Source: CAZDXB01 sp964509335
GTDB taxonomy: Bacteria > Bacteroidota > Ignavibacteria > Kapaibacteriales > UBA2268
DNA: 22,998 bases
Assembly: GCA_964509335.1 (NCBI GenBank)
Contig: CAZDXB010000038.1
Location: 1 to 22,998 of the forward strand
Reading direction: 5' to 3'
Shown here piece by piece: positions 22,349 through 22,998 of this stretch (its first letter is position 1; each line of letters starts with the position of its first letter). Position numbers and translations under genes: made by a program. Under the pieces are notes generated by a model that worked only from the letters and a program-made list of their open reading frames with translations, did not search any database and was not told where the DNA came from.

Positions 22349-22891
22349 ATGCGAATAATAGGAATAGACCCGGGCTCGGTCGTTTGTGGTTACGGCGTTA
22401 TAGACAAAAAAGGCAACGCTTTTAGCGTCGTCGAACTCGGCGTAGTGAACGCTAAGAAAAAAAGCGCTGAGCTTCACCAAAGAATCAAGGAGATATATCT
22501 GCGATTAAGCGAAGTGATAAAACGCACTCAGCCCGAGGAAGCAGTTTTAGAAACGACGTTTTACTCGAAGAACGCTCAGTCGCTAATGAAACTGTCGCAC
22601 GCTAGAGCCGCCGCCGCTCTCGCCGCGTCGATAAGCGACCTGCCGATTTTCGAATACAGCCCCCGCGAAGTCAAGAAATCCGTAACGGGCAAGGGCGACG
22701 CCTCGAAAGAGCAAGTGATGTATATGATAAAAAATCTGCTTGCCTTAAAAGAAAATCCCGACTTTCACGACACTTCCGACGCCTTGGCGGTAGCAGTCTG
22801 CAGAGCCTTGCGGCGAGACGCTCCCACAGGCTCTTCCTCCTCTTGGAAGGAGTTCATAAAGAATAATCCGGATAGGATTGTTAAGGGGTGA
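22349..22891 (+). CDS. ruvC: Crossover junction endodeoxyribonuclease RuvC
   Basis: RuvC resolves Holliday junctions by paired nicks, working with RuvA and RuvB. The 180-residue protein has the family's RNase H-like catalytic acids: Asp7 in IIGIDPGS, Glu68 in AVLETTF, and Asp141 and Asp144 in HDTSDALAVA. SPREVKKSVTGKGDASKEQV lies at 104-123 as expected. The length is normal. The ATG at 22349 has CGGAG 3 bases upstream and AAGGAGG further back at 13 bases, inside a hairpin. The ruvA and ruvB genes are not in the window; immediately after the stop come further hairpin repeats rather than ruvA. Confidence 0.96.
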   Translation: MRIIGIDPGSVVCGYGVIDKKGNAFSVVELGVVNAKKKSAELHQRIKEIYLRLSEVIKRTQPEEAVLETTFYSKNAQSLMKLSHARAAAALAASISDLPIFEYSPREVKKSVTGKGDASKEQVMYMIKNLLALKENPDFHDTSDALAVAVCRALRRDAPTGSSSSWKEFIKNNPDRIVKG

Positions 22892-22912
22892 GAAGACTTT
22901 AACCAGATGGAT

Positions 22913-22998
22913 TCCACCTCCCAAGTGGAGCGCTTTTCTAATTCCCAAATTCCAGTTGTGGAATTAGGCTGTAAAATGCCTTACAAAATCGGAGTTTT
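22913..22998. repeat. Hairpin cluster after ruvC, unit D (cut by window end)
   Basis: Three inverted repeats in a row. A short decayed one (22913-22929) has arms TCCAC and GTGGA. A 12-bp stem (22938-22967) has left arm CTAATTCCCAAA and right arm TTGTGGAATTAG. An incomplete one starting at 22979 (CTTACAAAA, then TCGGAG, then TTTT) is cut off by the window edge. The last has the arms of the hairpins at 1039 and 1201 with the loop in the opposite orientation, so it is that element inverted. GCGCTTTTC between the first two repeats matches the spacer of units A to C. Confidence 0.7.

Noticed and set aside
16362..22891. Phage-defence island built around the Dna2-like helicase-nuclease
   Set aside because: Its partners are housekeeping repair genes (recJ, yebC, ruvC), with no integrase, toxin, sensor domain or mobile-element marker.

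Overview
The window looks like a chromosomal segment of a bacterium from the Bacteroidota/Chlorobiota side of the FCB group. The clearest sign is the partial first gene, which ends in a type IX secretion (Por) C-terminal sorting domain. The RecJ N-terminus, the SurA-like folding factors and a TAnnTTTG-type promoter element before yebC fit the same placement. A Kapabacteria- or Ignavibacteria-like lineage is possible, but this is inference and cannot be settled from the window. No tRNA, rRNA, CRISPR array, phage gene or transposase is visible. A run of 100 Ns at 12325-12424 marks an assembly gap.

Layout. 1-1020 is the 3' end of a secreted T9SS cargo gene, followed by a 480-bp repeat-filled gap. 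1501-4616 holds a lipoprotein with YD-like repeats (+), then a convergent pair on the minus strand: a second lipoprotein translationally coupled to ribD. 4719-5264 is an isochorismatase-family hydrolase (+). 5269-10977 is a minus-strand run of envelope genes, in transcription order a carbon-nitrogen hydrolase, murC, a three-parvulin PPIase and a SurA-like PPIase. 11199-12107 is an NlpC/P60 hydrolase (+) with its own terminator. 12188-12655 holds a 26-bp tandem array and hairpins around the N gap. 12656-14206 is an MscS-type channel (-), 14496-15035 an isolated nuoC (+), and 15152-16168 rsgA (-). 16362-22891 is a plus-strand DNA-repair block: recJ overlapping a Dna2-like nuclease-helicase, then yebC and ruvC.

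How the genes fit together. The minus-strand run covers outer-membrane protein folding (two parvulin chaperones) and peptidoglycan synthesis (murC), with a divergent peptidoglycan hydrolase beside it. The right-hand block combines 5'-end resection (RecJ), nuclease-helicase activity (Dna2-like) and Holliday-junction resolution (RuvC).

Two non-coding signals stand out. First, about fifteen intergenic hairpins carry varying but self-complementary arms around a few recurrent cores, most often AAATCGGAGTTT or its reverse complement. They are often paired so that their loops are complementary. Second, a near-identical 20-bp palindrome, GTGTG-N10-CACAC, lies upstream of both the NlpC/P60 gene and recJ, which suggests a shared regulator. 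I did not find a defence system or other complete novel multi-gene system. The hairpin family is the best candidate for something undescribed.
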